DNA of 46,720 nucleotides from Candidatus Binataceae bacterium (GCA_036495685.1 DASXMJ010000214.1:1-46720); one strand, 5' to 3'; counted from the first letter of the stretch, positions 8,546 to 17,287 are shown. Numbers and translations: made by a program. Notes: generated from the sequence alone by a model not told the origin.

Positions 8546-9136
8546 GTGAACTGGGACAGCGTAGATTGGGCGGATATTTTCCGTCGGTTGGTTCTTTTTG
8601 CGTTCAGGAGACGCCAAGTACGGGGAATAACCGGCTCGCTCGCCGATGCCGAGGACATCGCTGCGGAGGCTATTCGCCGCCTGTTGGACTCCGATTATGC
8701 CGCTTGGGATCCCAACCTTGAGCCCAATCTTCTGCGACACTTGGGAAGCACTGTGAACGGACTCATCAGCAATGAGTCCCGGTCCGCCCGCTTGAAGATG
8801 GAGCGTTCGCTGAGTGATCCGTCGGTGTTCAGATCAGCGGAAAGGGTAACCGCGTCGGGCGACAAGATAGAGGAGAGCGATGAATGCCAACAGGCGCTTC
8901 GATTGCTCGAAGCACGGGTCGCGGACGACGAATTGATGAAAAGACTCTTATCCCTGGAAAATGGGGGAGTTACTAAGCCCGCGACGCAGGCTACACAACT
9001 GAGGGTGTCGGTCGAGGTGATTTACAAAGCGCGGCGCCGATTGGCGCGGCATCGCGACGCAGTCCGTCGGGAACTTGAAGGCCAAGGCTCCTCGCCGAAT
9101 GGAGTTGGTCGCGCCCAGAATTTGGTGCGCTCCTGA
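8546..9136 (+). CDS. Sigma-70/ECF-like regulatory protein
   Basis: The 196-residue product resembles a small sigma factor. Residues about 30-50 (GSLADAEDIAAEAIRRLLD) match the region-2 pattern in which an acidic Ala/Asp/Glu helix precedes Glu-Ala-aromatic residues. The C-terminal part (VSVEVIYKARRRLARHRDAV, about 155-174) looks like the helix-turn-helix of region 4. The starting codon is GTG at 8546 with ACAGGA upstream. Similarity is weak compared with classical ECF factors, so it could be a degenerate relative or another helix-turn-helix regulator. The next gene starts 54 bp downstream on the same strand, so the two probably share a transcript. It lies between the two genes that share the SHOCT-like module and may control them; that is inference. 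Confidence 0.6.
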   Translation: MNWDSVDWADIFRRLVLFAFRRRQVRGITGSLADAEDIAAEAIRRLLDSDYAAWDPNLEPNLLRHLGSTVNGLISNESRSARLKMERSLSDPSVFRSAERVTASGDKIEESDECQQALRLLEARVADDELMKRLLSLENGGVTKPATQATQLRVSVEVIYKARRRLARHRDAVRRELEGQGSSPNGVGRAQNLVRS

Positions 9137-9190
9137 ATGCCATTTTGGACGTAAATGCGTTCCGTTTAAATTCGCAAAACGAAAGCAGAC

Positions 9191-10180
9191 ATGTCACGGA
9201 AGGCATCGAAAAATCACAGCAAGCTAGGAAAACTCGAAGAGTTGCGGCCTGAAGACTTTTTGACCAACGCCTGCAGCGCGCGAGAGATCGCCGAGTACCT
9301 GCGCACACTGGGCGGAGAACCCGAAGCGATGGACGAGCGCGCGAGAACGCTGGGAGCCGAGATCGCACGGCGTGCCACTCTGCTGCGGTCCGCTCAAGCC
9401 GGCTCAGCGCTCGAGAATGTTTCTGAACCTGATCTGCTCCAGGGCGTCTCTGAAAGCGATGGCAAGTTGAGCGAGCACCTGCTGGCCAGCCCTTTTGGTC
9501 CGGTCACGGTTGCACGGCGGAATGAACGTTCATCGGAGGAATTTATGAAAAGAGATTTCGAGTTTAGACAGCTGCTTCGTGCGTATCGCTCGGGCATCAT
9601 CAGCGACCAGACTTTCGAGAGCGAGATGAAGAATCTCGAAGGGGGCGCGACGAATGGGACGACCGACGCCGGGTTCAGGGCCTTCGGTACGACCTACGCG
9701 TCCGAACGTGAGGCGGTGATCAAATTTCTCGAGGCAGTCGCACCCGCGGAAGCTGCGGGCGGCGAAGCCGTTGGCGAATGGCTGAAGACCTGCAAGCTCG
9801 ATTGTATCAAAGGCGGTCTCAAGATGGTCGTCGAGCGCGAGTCCTACCACGGCCGCGCTTTTGCGCAACGCCTGATGGAGCTTGGCGGTACCGTTCCGCA
9901 GAACGTGAGCCCGCAAATCCGCGAGAGTATCGACTATTTGCGTGATACCGGAATATCGGACCTCGCGAAGCTGCAGAAGGCCGTGATGCGTTATCCCAAT
10001 CCGGAGGAGACGATTCGTCCGCTGTTCGAGTTTGCGGACCTGATCAAAGAAGATCAGCAGACCAAGGAGATGGTAAAGCTCTTCGCACAGGACGAGCTTT
10101 CAACCCTCAAATGGCAGCACAGCCTGTGCACAGTCCTTACAGAGATGCAGAAGAACGGACAGCTAGACGCTGCAGCCTGA
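9191..10180 (+). CDS. Ferritin-like domain protein with SHOCT-like module; possible dual start at 9191 and 9545
   Basis: One uninterrupted 329-codon frame contains two parts. Codons 1-118 encode an acidic helical region (ACSAREIAEYLRTLGGEP) of unknown role. From codon 119 (ATG at 9545) the protein begins MKRDFEFRQLLRAYRSGIIS, the same SHOCT-like module found in the VOC protein at 7241. A helical domain follows with ferritin-like features: RESYHGRAFAQRL and QDELSTLKWQH, where Glu and His are placed as in di-iron or di-metal four-helix bundles. GGAGGA at 9535-9540 precedes the ATG at 9545, so a 211-residue form may be made in addition to or instead of the long one. The ATG at 9191 has only a weak ribosome-binding site. 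Downstream is a strong hairpin. Metal binding is inference. Confidence 0.65.
   Translation: MSRKASKNHSKLGKLEELRPEDFLTNACSAREIAEYLRTLGGEPEAMDERARTLGAEIARRATLLRSAQAGSALENVSEPDLLQGVSESDGKLSEHLLASPFGPVTVARRNERSSEEFMKRDFEFRQLLRAYRSGIISDQTFESEMKNLEGGATNGTTDAGFRAFGTTYASEREAVIKFLEAVAPAEAAGGEAVGEWLKTCKLDCIKGGLKMVVERESYHGRAFAQRLMELGGTVPQNVSPQIRESIDYLRDTGISDLAKLQKAVMRYPNPEETIRPLFEFADLIKEDQQTKEMVKLFAQDELSTLKWQHSLCTVLTEMQKNGQLDAAA
9535..9547 (+). promoter_or_regulatory. Internal ribosome-binding site for the short ferritin-like form
   Basis: GGAGGA at 9535-9540 lies four bases before an in-frame ATG at 9545-9547 inside the longer frame. It is a better Shine-Dalgarno sequence than the one before 9191, and it precedes the exact point where similarity to the VOC protein at 7241 begins. 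Confidence 0.5.
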
Positions 10181-10192
10181 TCCCAAATTGAG

Positions 10193-10229
10193 AGTGAGGG
10201 CGAGGCGCTTCCGATGCATCGCCCTCACT
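10193..10229. terminator. Perfect 11-bp hairpin between convergent genes, probable terminator
   Basis: Bases 10193-10203 and 10219-10229 are perfect inverted repeats (AGTGAGGGCGA and its complement) with a 15-base loop. The hairpin begins 13 bp after the ferritin-like gene and lies before the 3' end of the convergent hydratase gene. No T-run follows, so it is not a classical intrinsic terminator; it may act as a weaker terminator or protect the 3' end. Confidence 0.45.
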
Positions 10230-10341
10230 GTATCTCGGCGCGAATTCACGGCTCGTGAGGCCCCTCGGCATGGAAAGCGCCACTGGTTGGTGACTCGCTC
10301 AAACTTGGCGAGTCCGAAGATCCGCGCAAATGTGACACGGG

Positions 10342-11331
10342 TCAGTCGATACGCGGATAAACCTTGCGCGCATTGCCCTCGAAAATCTTTTTTCGGTCCT
10401 CATCACTCAACCGGGTGACGGCGTCGATATAGCGTTTCGTATCATCAAAGTGGTAACCCGTCTCAGGATCGATACCACGCACCGCGCCGACCATTTCGGA
10501 AGCGAAGAGAATGTTGTCGACCGGAATCACTTTGGTGAGGAGTTCGATGCCCGCGAGGTGATACACGCAGGTGTCGAAGTAGACATTGTTCAGCAACAAC
10601 TCTGCCAGTGGCGGACGTTTCATGTCCTGCGCTAGTCCACGATACCGGCCCCAGTGATAGGGGACCGCGCCGCCGCCGTGGGGAAGAACGAACTTCAGGG
10701 TAGGGAAATCCCGGAACAGCTCCGAAGTAAGCAACTGCATGAAGGCGGTAGTGTCTGCATTAAGGTAGTGCGCGCCGGTTGCATGAAAGTTCGGATTGCA
10801 CGAAGAGCTGACGTGGATCATCGCCGGCACCTTCAGCTCCTCCATTTTCTCATAAAGAGGGTACCACCACCGGTCCGTGAGGGGCGGGCCGGTCCAGTAT
10901 CCGCCTGAAGGATCGGGATTCAGATTGCATCCGACGAATCCCAACTCGCTGACGCAGCGTTCAAGTTCGGCGACACAATTGGCCGGCGATATACCGGGCG
11001 ACTGCGGCAACTGACATACACCTACGAAGTTGTCCGGAAAGGTCTGGCAGACGCGCTGGATCAGATCATTGCATACTTGCGCCCAGCGGATACTGGTTGC
11101 CGCATTGCCGAGGTGATGCGCCATCGATGATGCGCGCGGCGAGAATATCGTGCGATCGGTCCCCCGCTCCTTCTGCAACTTCAGCTGCGCGCCCTCGACA
11201 CTTCGACGTATTTCCTCATCGTCGATGTTCGGGAAGGGAATCGGTTCATCGGGACTCGCGAGTTGTCGCTCGCGGAAGATTTCGAGCGCGCGAGGCGCCG
11301 TCGTATAGTGACCGTGGCAATCGATTATCAT
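10342..11331 (-). CDS. ligJ: 4-Oxalomesaconate hydratase, LigJ type
   Basis: This 329-residue amidohydrolase-superfamily protein follows Sphingobium LigJ closely along its whole length as I remember that sequence (for example MIIDCHGHYT, RTIFSPRASSMAHHLG, LGFVGCNLNPDPSGG, PHGGGAVPYHWGR, FASEMVGAVRGIDP). LigJ adds water to 4-oxalomesaconate to give 4-carboxy-4-hydroxy-2-oxoadipate in protocatechuate and gallate meta-cleavage. Zinc-site residues are H6, H8, H173 and probably E279; H218 and H226 are further conserved histidines. The gene starts 151 bp from the divergent aldolase gene, whose product could cleave the LigJ product. It is the most specific functional marker in this block. A relative acting on a similar unsaturated oxo acid cannot be excluded. 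Confidence 0.88.
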   Translation of the reverse strand: MIIDCHGHYTTAPRALEIFRERQLASPDEPIPFPNIDDEEIRRSVEGAQLKLQKERGTDRTIFSPRASSMAHHLGNAATSIRWAQVCNDLIQRVCQTFPDNFVGVCQLPQSPGISPANCVAELERCVSELGFVGCNLNPDPSGGYWTGPPLTDRWWYPLYEKMEELKVPAMIHVSSSCNPNFHATGAHYLNADTTAFMQLLTSELFRDFPTLKFVLPHGGGAVPYHWGRYRGLAQDMKRPPLAELLLNNVYFDTCVYHLAGIELLTKVIPVDNILFASEMVGAVRGIDPETGYHFDDTKRYIDAVTRLSDEDRKKIFEGNARKVYPRID

Positions 11332-11482
11332 CAGGCCCTCATAGGAGCCGGGCGCGGTTGGCGACGCGATCCTACGAACGCGCTTTCGGCATTGTCAAAT
11401 CACCGACCACTGCGTTCCGCTCAACTGTGAGTACCTGGCCCTTTTTGCTAGGATCGGGGCGTCGCCGGGGAAAACAGAGAAG

Positions 11483-12346
11483 ATGGCCGGAATCCCGCGC
11501 CTCAACGGCGTCATTCGCGCCCTCGAACAAGGACAGGCGGTATTTTGTACTTTTGTGCAGGCCGAGGTAGAGGCTGCGCTAGGGGTTGCCACTTCGAGAT
11601 ACGACGGAATCGTCTTCGAAATGGAGCACAACCCATGGGATGTCCGCGCGCTCCGGGACTCGATGCAGTACCTGCTCAATCGGGCGCAAATCGTACAAGC
11701 CGCGTCCCTCGCGCCTCCGGTCACGCCGCTGGTGAGAATTCCGCCCAACGGCGACGAGAAAAACCAATGGTTCGCAAAACAAGCGCTCGACCTCGGTGCC
11801 TATGGGATTGTCTGGCCGCACATCAGCAGCGTCGATCAGGCTTACAACGCGGTCGCGGCGTGCCGCTATCCGCGCCTGAGGAGCGCGCCATTGTACGAGC
11901 CGGCCGGCATCCGCGGCGACGGGCCGGCGGGGGCGGTGCGATATTGGGGCGTAACTCAGCAGCAATACTACGGCAGGGCGGATGTGTGGCCACTCAACCC
12001 GGAGGGTGAGATCCTTGTGATTCTCATGATCGAAGATACCCAGGGGATCGCAAACCTCTCCGACATTCTAAAGAAAGTTCCCGGGGTCGGTGCGATACTC
12101 ATCGGTGAAGGAGACCTGAGCCAGGAGTTGGGCTATCCGCGACAATACGATCATCCGTCGGTGAGGGAAGCGATGGACCGAGTGGTAGCTACCTGTAAGC
12201 AGCACAACATTCCAGTTGGTCACCCTCACGTGGATTCCAACAATGTAGAGCGCATTCTCGGCGAGGGGTATCGATTTCTCGTCGCCGCGCCGACGCGGAG
12301 CTTTGCTGCGCTGGAGAAAGGGCGGCAGCTGGCGAGACGTAGCTAG
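11483..12346 (+). CDS. HpcH/HpaI-family aldolase
   Basis: The 287-residue protein belongs to the HpcH/HpaI class II (metal-dependent) aldolases, which split hydroxy-oxo acids into pyruvate and an aldehyde or second oxo acid. Metal ligands are E184 in LMIEDTQGI and D211 in GEGDLSQELGYP. H49 in FEMEHNPWD and R85 in PLVRIPP match the conserved His and pyruvate-binding Arg. Unusually, the common GPxDLS motif reads GEGDLS. The start is the ATG at 11483. It begins the plus-strand trio with the VOC and dehydrogenase genes, and it diverges from ligJ. The LigJ product is a 4-hydroxy-2-oxo acid, so this could be the cleaving enzyme in place of the usual RraA-like LigK; that is inference. Confidence 0.85.
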   Translation: MAGIPRLNGVIRALEQGQAVFCTFVQAEVEAALGVATSRYDGIVFEMEHNPWDVRALRDSMQYLLNRAQIVQAASLAPPVTPLVRIPPNGDEKNQWFAKQALDLGAYGIVWPHISSVDQAYNAVAACRYPRLRSAPLYEPAGIRGDGPAGAVRYWGVTQQQYYGRADVWPLNPEGEILVILMIEDTQGIANLSDILKKVPGVGAILIGEGDLSQELGYPRQYDHPSVREAMDRVVATCKQHNIPVGHPHVDSNNVERILGEGYRFLVAAPTRSFAALEKGRQLARRS

Positions 12347-12411
12347 GCGATTCCAATCGGGGGCGGCGCCACCGTTGAACCGATCGGTGAACTGAACAGC
12401 TGACACCTACC

Positions 12412-12993
12412 ATGTCGACCGACCCTCCGAAATTGAATCTCCGTGCGGCCGCCGTAGCGCCCCCGTTTGAAATAAAAAAGCTGGGTCACGTCGTGATTCG
12501 AGTGTCCGATCTGCAGCGATCGACGGATTTTTACGTCAACATGCTGGGGCTCAAGGTTTCCGATGTCTATTCCGAAGACCTGATGCCGGGGGGAATGGTT
12601 TTTCTACGCTTCAACGCCGATCACCACGGAGTCGCGCTGGTAGGCGGCATGCAAGAGAGCGCCAAGGGCGGCGGGGAGCTTCATCATTTCGCGTTCGAAG
12701 TCGCCACGCTCGACGAGGTGTTTCACGTCCGCAATCATCTTCGCGCACACGGCGTTCCGATAGTGTTTGAGGGAAGGCGCCGCGCCGGTGTTCAGATCGC
12801 GGTGGAGTTTACCGACCCCGATGGACACAATCTGGAGATCTATTGGGGTATCGATCGCATCGACGTCGACCAGCGCGTCCGACCACCGAACGAATGGAGA
12901 GGCGCGGCGACCCTCGAAGAAGCGGTGGCCAATCCGGTGCGCGGGCAGGATCCAGTTCTGGCCGACCCTTCGCTGATGGGTCGCAAGCCTTAG
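12412..12993 (+). CDS. VOC-family protein with type I extradiol dioxygenase-like metal site
   Basis: This 193-residue protein has one glyoxalase/bleomycin-resistance/dioxygenase domain (residues about 20-148). H26 (LGHVVIR), H91 or H92 (ELHHFAFEV) and E142 (GHNLEIYW) are placed as the 2-His-1-Glu metal ligands of type I extradiol dioxygenases. It is shorter than a classical catechol 2,3-dioxygenase (about 300 residues, two domains), so it may be a single-domain dioxygenase or a lyase or isomerase of the same fold. The C-terminal 45 residues are a charged tail. It lies 65 bp after the aldolase gene and 14 bp before the dehydrogenase gene, all on the plus strand and probably one transcript. The reaction is unknown. 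Confidence 0.78.
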   Translation: MSTDPPKLNLRAAAVAPPFEIKKLGHVVIRVSDLQRSTDFYVNMLGLKVSDVYSEDLMPGGMVFLRFNADHHGVALVGGMQESAKGGGELHHFAFEVATLDEVFHVRNHLRAHGVPIVFEGRRRAGVQIAVEFTDPDGHNLEIYWGIDRIDVDQRVRPPNEWRGAATLEEAVANPVRGQDPVLADPSLMGRKP

Positions 12994-13007
12994 CACGGGA
13001 GGACACC

Positions 13008-13952
13008 ATGACACGGGCGGTGCGCGTGCGACGACGCATCGCGATGATTGGCCTCGGGGAAGCTGGCGGATTGTTCGCCAAGGGCCTCATCGCGTCGGGT
13101 ATGTTCGACGTCGGGGGTTACGATGCGCTTCTGGAAGATCCAGCAGCCGCGCCGGCCGTGCGGGCCAAAATCCGTTCTATCGGGATCACTGAATGGCCAT
13201 CGCTAGAGCAGGCCTGCCGTGAGGCCGACCTGGTCTTCTCCGCGGTAACTGCGGCCGCTGCGCGCGAGGTTGCCGCCGAAGCGTCTCGCTACCTCGGGCC
13301 CGGCCAATTGTTCTTCGATATCAATTCGGTTTCTCCGAGTGTCAAGCGCTCGAGCGCGCACGCGATCGAACGATCGGGCGCCGCGTATGTCGAAGGTGCA
13401 GTGATGGCTCCCGTGGGACCATCCGGCATCGCAGTGGAAATCCTTGTCGCCGGCGCGCGCGCTGGAGAACTGGCGGCGCTGCTGACTCCTGCAGGAATGA
13501 ACCTCGAAGTGATTGCGGACACGATTGGAAAAGCATCGGCTATAAAGATGTGCCGCAGCAGTATGATCAAGGGAATTGAGGCGCTGGTCGTCGAATGCTT
13601 CGTGACCGCGCGTGCCTACGGGATTGAAGATGCCATCGTCGATTCGCTGAACCGCAGCTTTCCCGGCACCGACTGGGAGATGCGCGGTGCGTACATGACG
13701 AACCGAGTGCTCCAGCACGGGCGACGACGCGCGGCAGAGTTGCGCGAGGTTGCAACCACGGTCTTCGAGGCGGGCGTCGCGCCGAGAATGGCACCCGCGG
13801 CCGCCGAGGTCCAAGACTGGGTGGCAGATAGGGTGGCGGAAATGCCGGAGTTACATGCTGCAACCGATCGCGATTGGCGCACCGTACTGGATCTGCTCGG
13901 GACCCCGAAACGGGCCCGGACCTCCTCGCCAATACCGACAGCGAGAAGATAG
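13008..13952 (+). CDS. NAD(P)-dependent 6PGDH-like dehydrogenase with DUF1932-type C-terminus
   Basis: The 314-residue protein has an N-terminal Rossmann domain with GLGEAG at residues 15-20. The C-terminal helical domain contains KMCRSSMIKGIEALVVE (about residues 182-198), where the lysine matches the catalytic Lys of beta-hydroxyacid dehydrogenases. The pattern fits the 6-phosphogluconate-dehydrogenase-like proteins that carry a DUF1932 domain. These oxidise or reduce hydroxy/oxo acids. The start is the ATG at 13008 with GGGAGG at good distance; the frame is open back to 12843 but overlaps the VOC gene. It ends the plus-strand trio and meets the esterase gene 13 bp away, tail to tail. A role on a ring-cleavage intermediate fits the context, but the substrate is unknown. 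Confidence 0.8.
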   Translation: MTRAVRVRRRIAMIGLGEAGGLFAKGLIASGMFDVGGYDALLEDPAAAPAVRAKIRSIGITEWPSLEQACREADLVFSAVTAAAAREVAAEASRYLGPGQLFFDINSVSPSVKRSSAHAIERSGAAYVEGAVMAPVGPSGIAVEILVAGARAGELAALLTPAGMNLEVIADTIGKASAIKMCRSSMIKGIEALVVECFVTARAYGIEDAIVDSLNRSFPGTDWEMRGAYMTNRVLQHGRRRAAELREVATTVFEAGVAPRMAPAAAEVQDWVADRVAEMPELHAATDRDWRTVLDLLGTPKRARTSSPIPTARR

Positions 13953-13965
13953 CATTCGCTTAGGC

Positions 13966-15444
13966 TTAGGAAGCGGTCGATCCGGCGTCGAAGAAGTCGT
14001 CCAGAAAAGCCATTTGCGAGGCCCGCCAGGCGCTACCGGGTTTAAGCTCGTTGCCCAACTCGAAATAGTTGTCACGGGCCCCATCGTAGCGCTGCCAATT
14101 AGGTAAATTTCCACCATTTGGATCGCCGGTCGCAGCGAAGCGGACCCACGCATTCATCATGGTTTCCGAGAGAGCCCGGTCGCGCGCATTGGTAGGCAGA
14201 GGAGCCATACCGGCGGCCGCGAGTCTGCCGAAGATGTACGGCACCTCATCGCCATGCTTGGGCGGTTGGGGACCGTCACAGCGATGTCGGGTAAACAGAT
14301 AACGATAGGTGGCGGGAAGAAGAGCGGAATTGGCGCGTGCGATGCCCCGGGCCCCATAGGTAAACTGCGTGTCGCCAAATAGAAAGGCGCACTGCTGACC
14401 GACATCGTAGTCGCTGCCAACCGGGTACTCTTTCAGCGCTTGCTCCGATGACGTTCCGAAATTCAGCACCACCAGATCGTGAAAATCGCCTACCGTCTTG
14501 ACCGGCCAGGCTCCGACGAACAAGCCGCCTTCGTCGAAATTGCTACCGACCACCATGGGCACCGCCGCGAAACGGCCGGTGAGGTAGGCGTCGCGCTCCT
14601 GCCGATCGATTACCCATCCGTCGCGGATCGGACGAAGCACTCGCGGCGTGGTCAGGCCGCGTACCCTCGGCACGAATTGGCTCGTCCTGCTCAGGATGTC
14701 ATCAGCAGACAGCGCACGCATGGCGGTCACGTCCTTGCCCAGCATCTGACCGGCGCGCGACGCTTCCTCCAGGTCGGCAAGTGGGCGAAAGGATCCTGGA
14801 CTCTCCAGGATAGCCTGATGGAAGAGGGCTCTGCCGAGCGGCGACGTCATCAGCAGCGAAATCGATGCGCTGCCTGCCGAGACGCCAATCGCAGTGACGC
14901 GATCCGGATTGCCGCCGAACGCCCCGATATTGTCGCGGATCCACTGGAGCGCTGCGATCTGGTCCAGCAACCCATAGTTACCAGATGCGTAGTGTTCCGA
15001 TTCTGCGGTGAGTGCAGGATGCGCGAGAAACCCGAACAGCCCGACACGATAGTTGATCGTTACCAGCACGACACCCTTGCGCGTCAGGTTCTCGCCGTCG
15101 CACATGGGGTCGGCACCGGAACCCGCGACAAAACTGCCCCCCGGGATCCACACCATCACCGGCAGGTTTTCGCCCCCGCGCGAGGCGGGTGTCCAGATGT
15201 TTAAAGTGAGGCAATCTTCGCTCATCGGACGAGTGCGCGCGGCACTCATTGGAAGCGGGACCTGCATGGGATCGGGACCGGCCTCGAGAGCAGGCCGAAC
15301 ACCCGGCCACGGCTTTACGGGAGCCGGCGGGCGCCACCGAAATTCACCAATCGGCGGCGCAGCAAAGGGGATTCCTTTGAAGATCGAGATCTCGCCGGGG
15401 GTACCGGCGACACGGCCCGATCCGGTCTCGACGAGTTCCTGCAT
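13966..15444 (-). CDS. Type B carboxylesterase
   Basis: This 492-residue alpha/beta hydrolase follows the type B carboxylesterase plan (FKGIPFAAPPIGEFRW, SEDCLTLNIWTP, GGSFVAGSG oxyanion region). The triad is S189, E305 (SNFDEGGLF) and H397 (KHGDEVPYIFG). The nucleophile elbow reads GVSAG where most family members have GESAG, a small deviation that should not prevent catalysis. There is no signal peptide, so it is cytoplasmic. It starts 6 bp after the Rieske oxygenase gene on the same strand and is the last gene of the ring-cleavage set. It could release an aromatic acid from an ester before ring attack. Enzymes of this family are broad and the true substrate is unknown. Confidence 0.88.
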   Translation of the reverse strand: MQELVETGSGRVAGTPGEISIFKGIPFAAPPIGEFRWRPPAPVKPWPGVRPALEAGPDPMQVPLPMSAARTRPMSEDCLTLNIWTPASRGGENLPVMVWIPGGSFVAGSGADPMCDGENLTRKGVVLVTINYRVGLFGFLAHPALTAESEHYASGNYGLLDQIAALQWIRDNIGAFGGNPDRVTAIGVSAGSASISLLMTSPLGRALFHQAILESPGSFRPLADLEEASRAGQMLGKDVTAMRALSADDILSRTSQFVPRVRGLTTPRVLRPIRDGWVIDRQERDAYLTGRFAAVPMVVGSNFDEGGLFVGAWPVKTVGDFHDLVVLNFGTSSEQALKEYPVGSDYDVGQQCAFLFGDTQFTYGARGIARANSALLPATYRYLFTRHRCDGPQPPKHGDEVPYIFGRLAAAGMAPLPTNARDRALSETMMNAWVRFAATGDPNGGNLPNWQRYDGARDNYFELGNELKPGSAWRASQMAFLDDFFDAGSTAS

Positions 15445-15450
15445 CGCTGG

Positions 15451-16803
15451 CTATTTCGCCGCGGCCGCGAGTTTATCTGCGCTGTCCCGTGTGTTCGGCG
15501 GATGAACCCGGCCTTCCCGATCGACTGAAGTCCGCGGTTGGGTACGGTACGCGTCGAGGAAGTCTTTCTCCTCATCGATGAGAAAGTCACCGGCGTGAAC
15601 CTGCAGATAGAGCTCGGGATTGTCGACTCCGGGCGGCACGACGCCGCGTTCCTTGAGATCGAGGGCTGCCTGAATCAGCCGCCGGCGCGTCTGGATCACC
15701 ATCAGGTCGGTGTGGCCGAGGTGCTCGTGGCCATGATCGACAATCTCGCCCATGCTTTCGGTGATCGCCTGATCCTGAACGTGAATGCCTTCGATACCGG
15801 TAAAACTGCGCGTGCGCTGGACTTCGCGGTCGATCCGGTAATCGTTTGATTGGTTTTGGGCGAGCCGCCAGCGCCCGTACCAGTCGGTGGTATTGGGCAA
15901 GAACTCCATCCCCATTGAGAAGCCCGCCGGAACCTGACCATCGCGCAATTCGCGCTGCCGCGGCGCGTTTCCCTTCCACGACAGATGAACGAACATGGTG
16001 TGTCTGTCGTCCATGGGAACCCACGCGCGCACGATCAGGTGTTTGTCGAAATCGCCTTCCGGCGGCATAGTCCAGAATGGGAACGCGAAGGGCGCAAAGC
16101 GCCAGTAGATGCGTCCATCAGAGATTCTTCGTGCACCGTACACGGTTCCCCATTCGGTTTTGGCCACGGAAAGGTTCGGTGAGCGATTGACCAGCGCGTG
16201 GCGTGCCATGTTGCCGGCAGGAATATCATCTGCGTTGATGGTCCCGGCGTGAAGGAAGCTGAAATGCGAGGTATCGATGTCGCCTTCCAGGCCCTGCAAC
16301 CAGTTGCATTCGCGCTGACAAAGAAAGGTCATCATCTCTTTGGCCGGCAGCAGCACGGGCTCGAGTGCGGGCAGCGCCGGCGGCTCGGCGCGCGGGCCCA
16401 TGTAGATCCAGATCAGTCCGTTGCGTTCGGTCGCCGTGTATGACTTCGCCTTTACCTTGTCCCGGTAGTCGTATTCCGGCGGGACATTCGGCATCTCCAG
16501 GCAGTTGCCGTCGACGTCGAATTTCCATCCGTGATACGCGCAGCGCAACCCGCCCTCTTCGTTGCGCCCGTAAAACAGAGATGCGCAACGATGCGGGCAG
16601 CGGTGGTCCATCACGCCAACTCTGCCGGCCGCGTCGCGAAACGCGATCAGCTTTTCACCCAGCAGCATCAAACGCATGGGGGCGCTGCCGGCGACCAGTT
16701 CGCGCGACGCCGCGGCGGGCAGCCAATACTGGCGCATCAACTCGCCCATCGCCGTGCCAGGTCCAACTCGCGTGAGGATTTCGCTTTCCTGTGGAGATGC
16801 CAT
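15451..16803 (-). CDS. Rieske oxygenase, phthalate-dioxygenase class
   Basis: The 450-residue terminal oxygenase begins with SEILTRVGPGTAMGELMRQY, typical of the phthalate 4,5-dioxygenase class, whose oxygenases have alpha subunits only. The Rieske cluster ligands are C69, H71, C88 and H91 (CPHR and CAYHGW). The iron site includes D175 or D177 with H180 and H185 in EGDIDTSHFSFLH. Members hydroxylate or O-demethylate aromatic acids with a separate reductase, which is not found nearby. CAGGAG lies before the ATG at 16803. It follows the RidA gene by 72 bp and precedes the esterase gene by 6 bp. It could make the dihydroxylated acid that the extradiol dioxygenase encoded upstream then opens. Confidence 0.9.
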   Translation of the reverse strand: MASPQESEILTRVGPGTAMGELMRQYWLPAAASRELVAGSAPMRLMLLGEKLIAFRDAAGRVGVMDHRCPHRCASLFYGRNEEGGLRCAYHGWKFDVDGNCLEMPNVPPEYDYRDKVKAKSYTATERNGLIWIYMGPRAEPPALPALEPVLLPAKEMMTFLCQRECNWLQGLEGDIDTSHFSFLHAGTINADDIPAGNMARHALVNRSPNLSVAKTEWGTVYGARRISDGRIYWRFAPFAFPFWTMPPEGDFDKHLIVRAWVPMDDRHTMFVHLSWKGNAPRQRELRDGQVPAGFSMGMEFLPNTTDWYGRWRLAQNQSNDYRIDREVQRTRSFTGIEGIHVQDQAITESMGEIVDHGHEHLGHTDLMVIQTRRRLIQAALDLKERGVVPPGVDNPELYLQVHAGDFLIDEEKDFLDAYRTQPRTSVDREGRVHPPNTRDSADKLAAAAK

Positions 16804-16875
16804 TGTGAGCTCCTGTTTTGCAGCAAGCCGGCGTTGATTCGCTAATTACAACCGCGTCAACCGAGCCTCAATACG

Positions 16876-17271
16876 TCACTCGAGCATCGCAAGGAAGTCG
16901 CATTGGACCAGCATCGGATCGGGCAACTGGTAGACGAGGGTATGGCGCGCGGGCCGTGAATGGGGATCGGGAAACATCTTGGTCCATTGGGGATCGATGA
17001 CCGCGCGCGCGCCGCGATCGCGCACCCAAATGGTCACTTTGACAATGTCGTCCGTCGATCCGCCCCCCGCCTCGACAATGCGTCGAAGGTTGGCGAACAT
17101 CGCGGCAACCTGTGCCTCCAGATCACTACTCATTTTACCGGTAGCCGTGTCGATACCCGAGATACCGCCCGAGGCGATCAGGTTCCCGATCCGCGACGCC
17201 GCTGGAATTGGGGTAGCGCCGTGACCGAAGCCCTCCACCTCGATGCTTCTGCGTCTGCCCATAATTGCCAC
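16876..17271 (-). CDS. RidA/YjgF-family protein
   Basis: The 131-residue protein has the RidA fold pattern: LIASGGISGID near residue 31, a central LRRIVEAGGGSTDDIVKVTIWV and RPARHTLVYQLP near residue 106, whose arginine corresponds to the substrate-binding Arg of RidA. RidA proteins hydrolyse reactive enamine/imine intermediates; family members near catabolic genes also act as deaminases or tautomerases. The start is GTG at 17271, or ATG at 17262, and both are possible. It lies 16 bp after the extradiol dioxygenase gene and before the Rieske gene. Its place in a ring-cleavage set suggests action on an unstable enol/keto intermediate; this is inference. Confidence 0.87.
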   Translation of the reverse strand: MAIMGRRRSIEVEGFGHGATPIPAASRIGNLIASGGISGIDTATGKMSSDLEAQVAAMFANLRRIVEAGGGSTDDIVKVTIWVRDRGARAVIDPQWTKMFPDPHSRPARHTLVYQLPDPMLVQCDFLAMLE

Positions 17272-17287
17272 CGCCTATTCGAATCGA

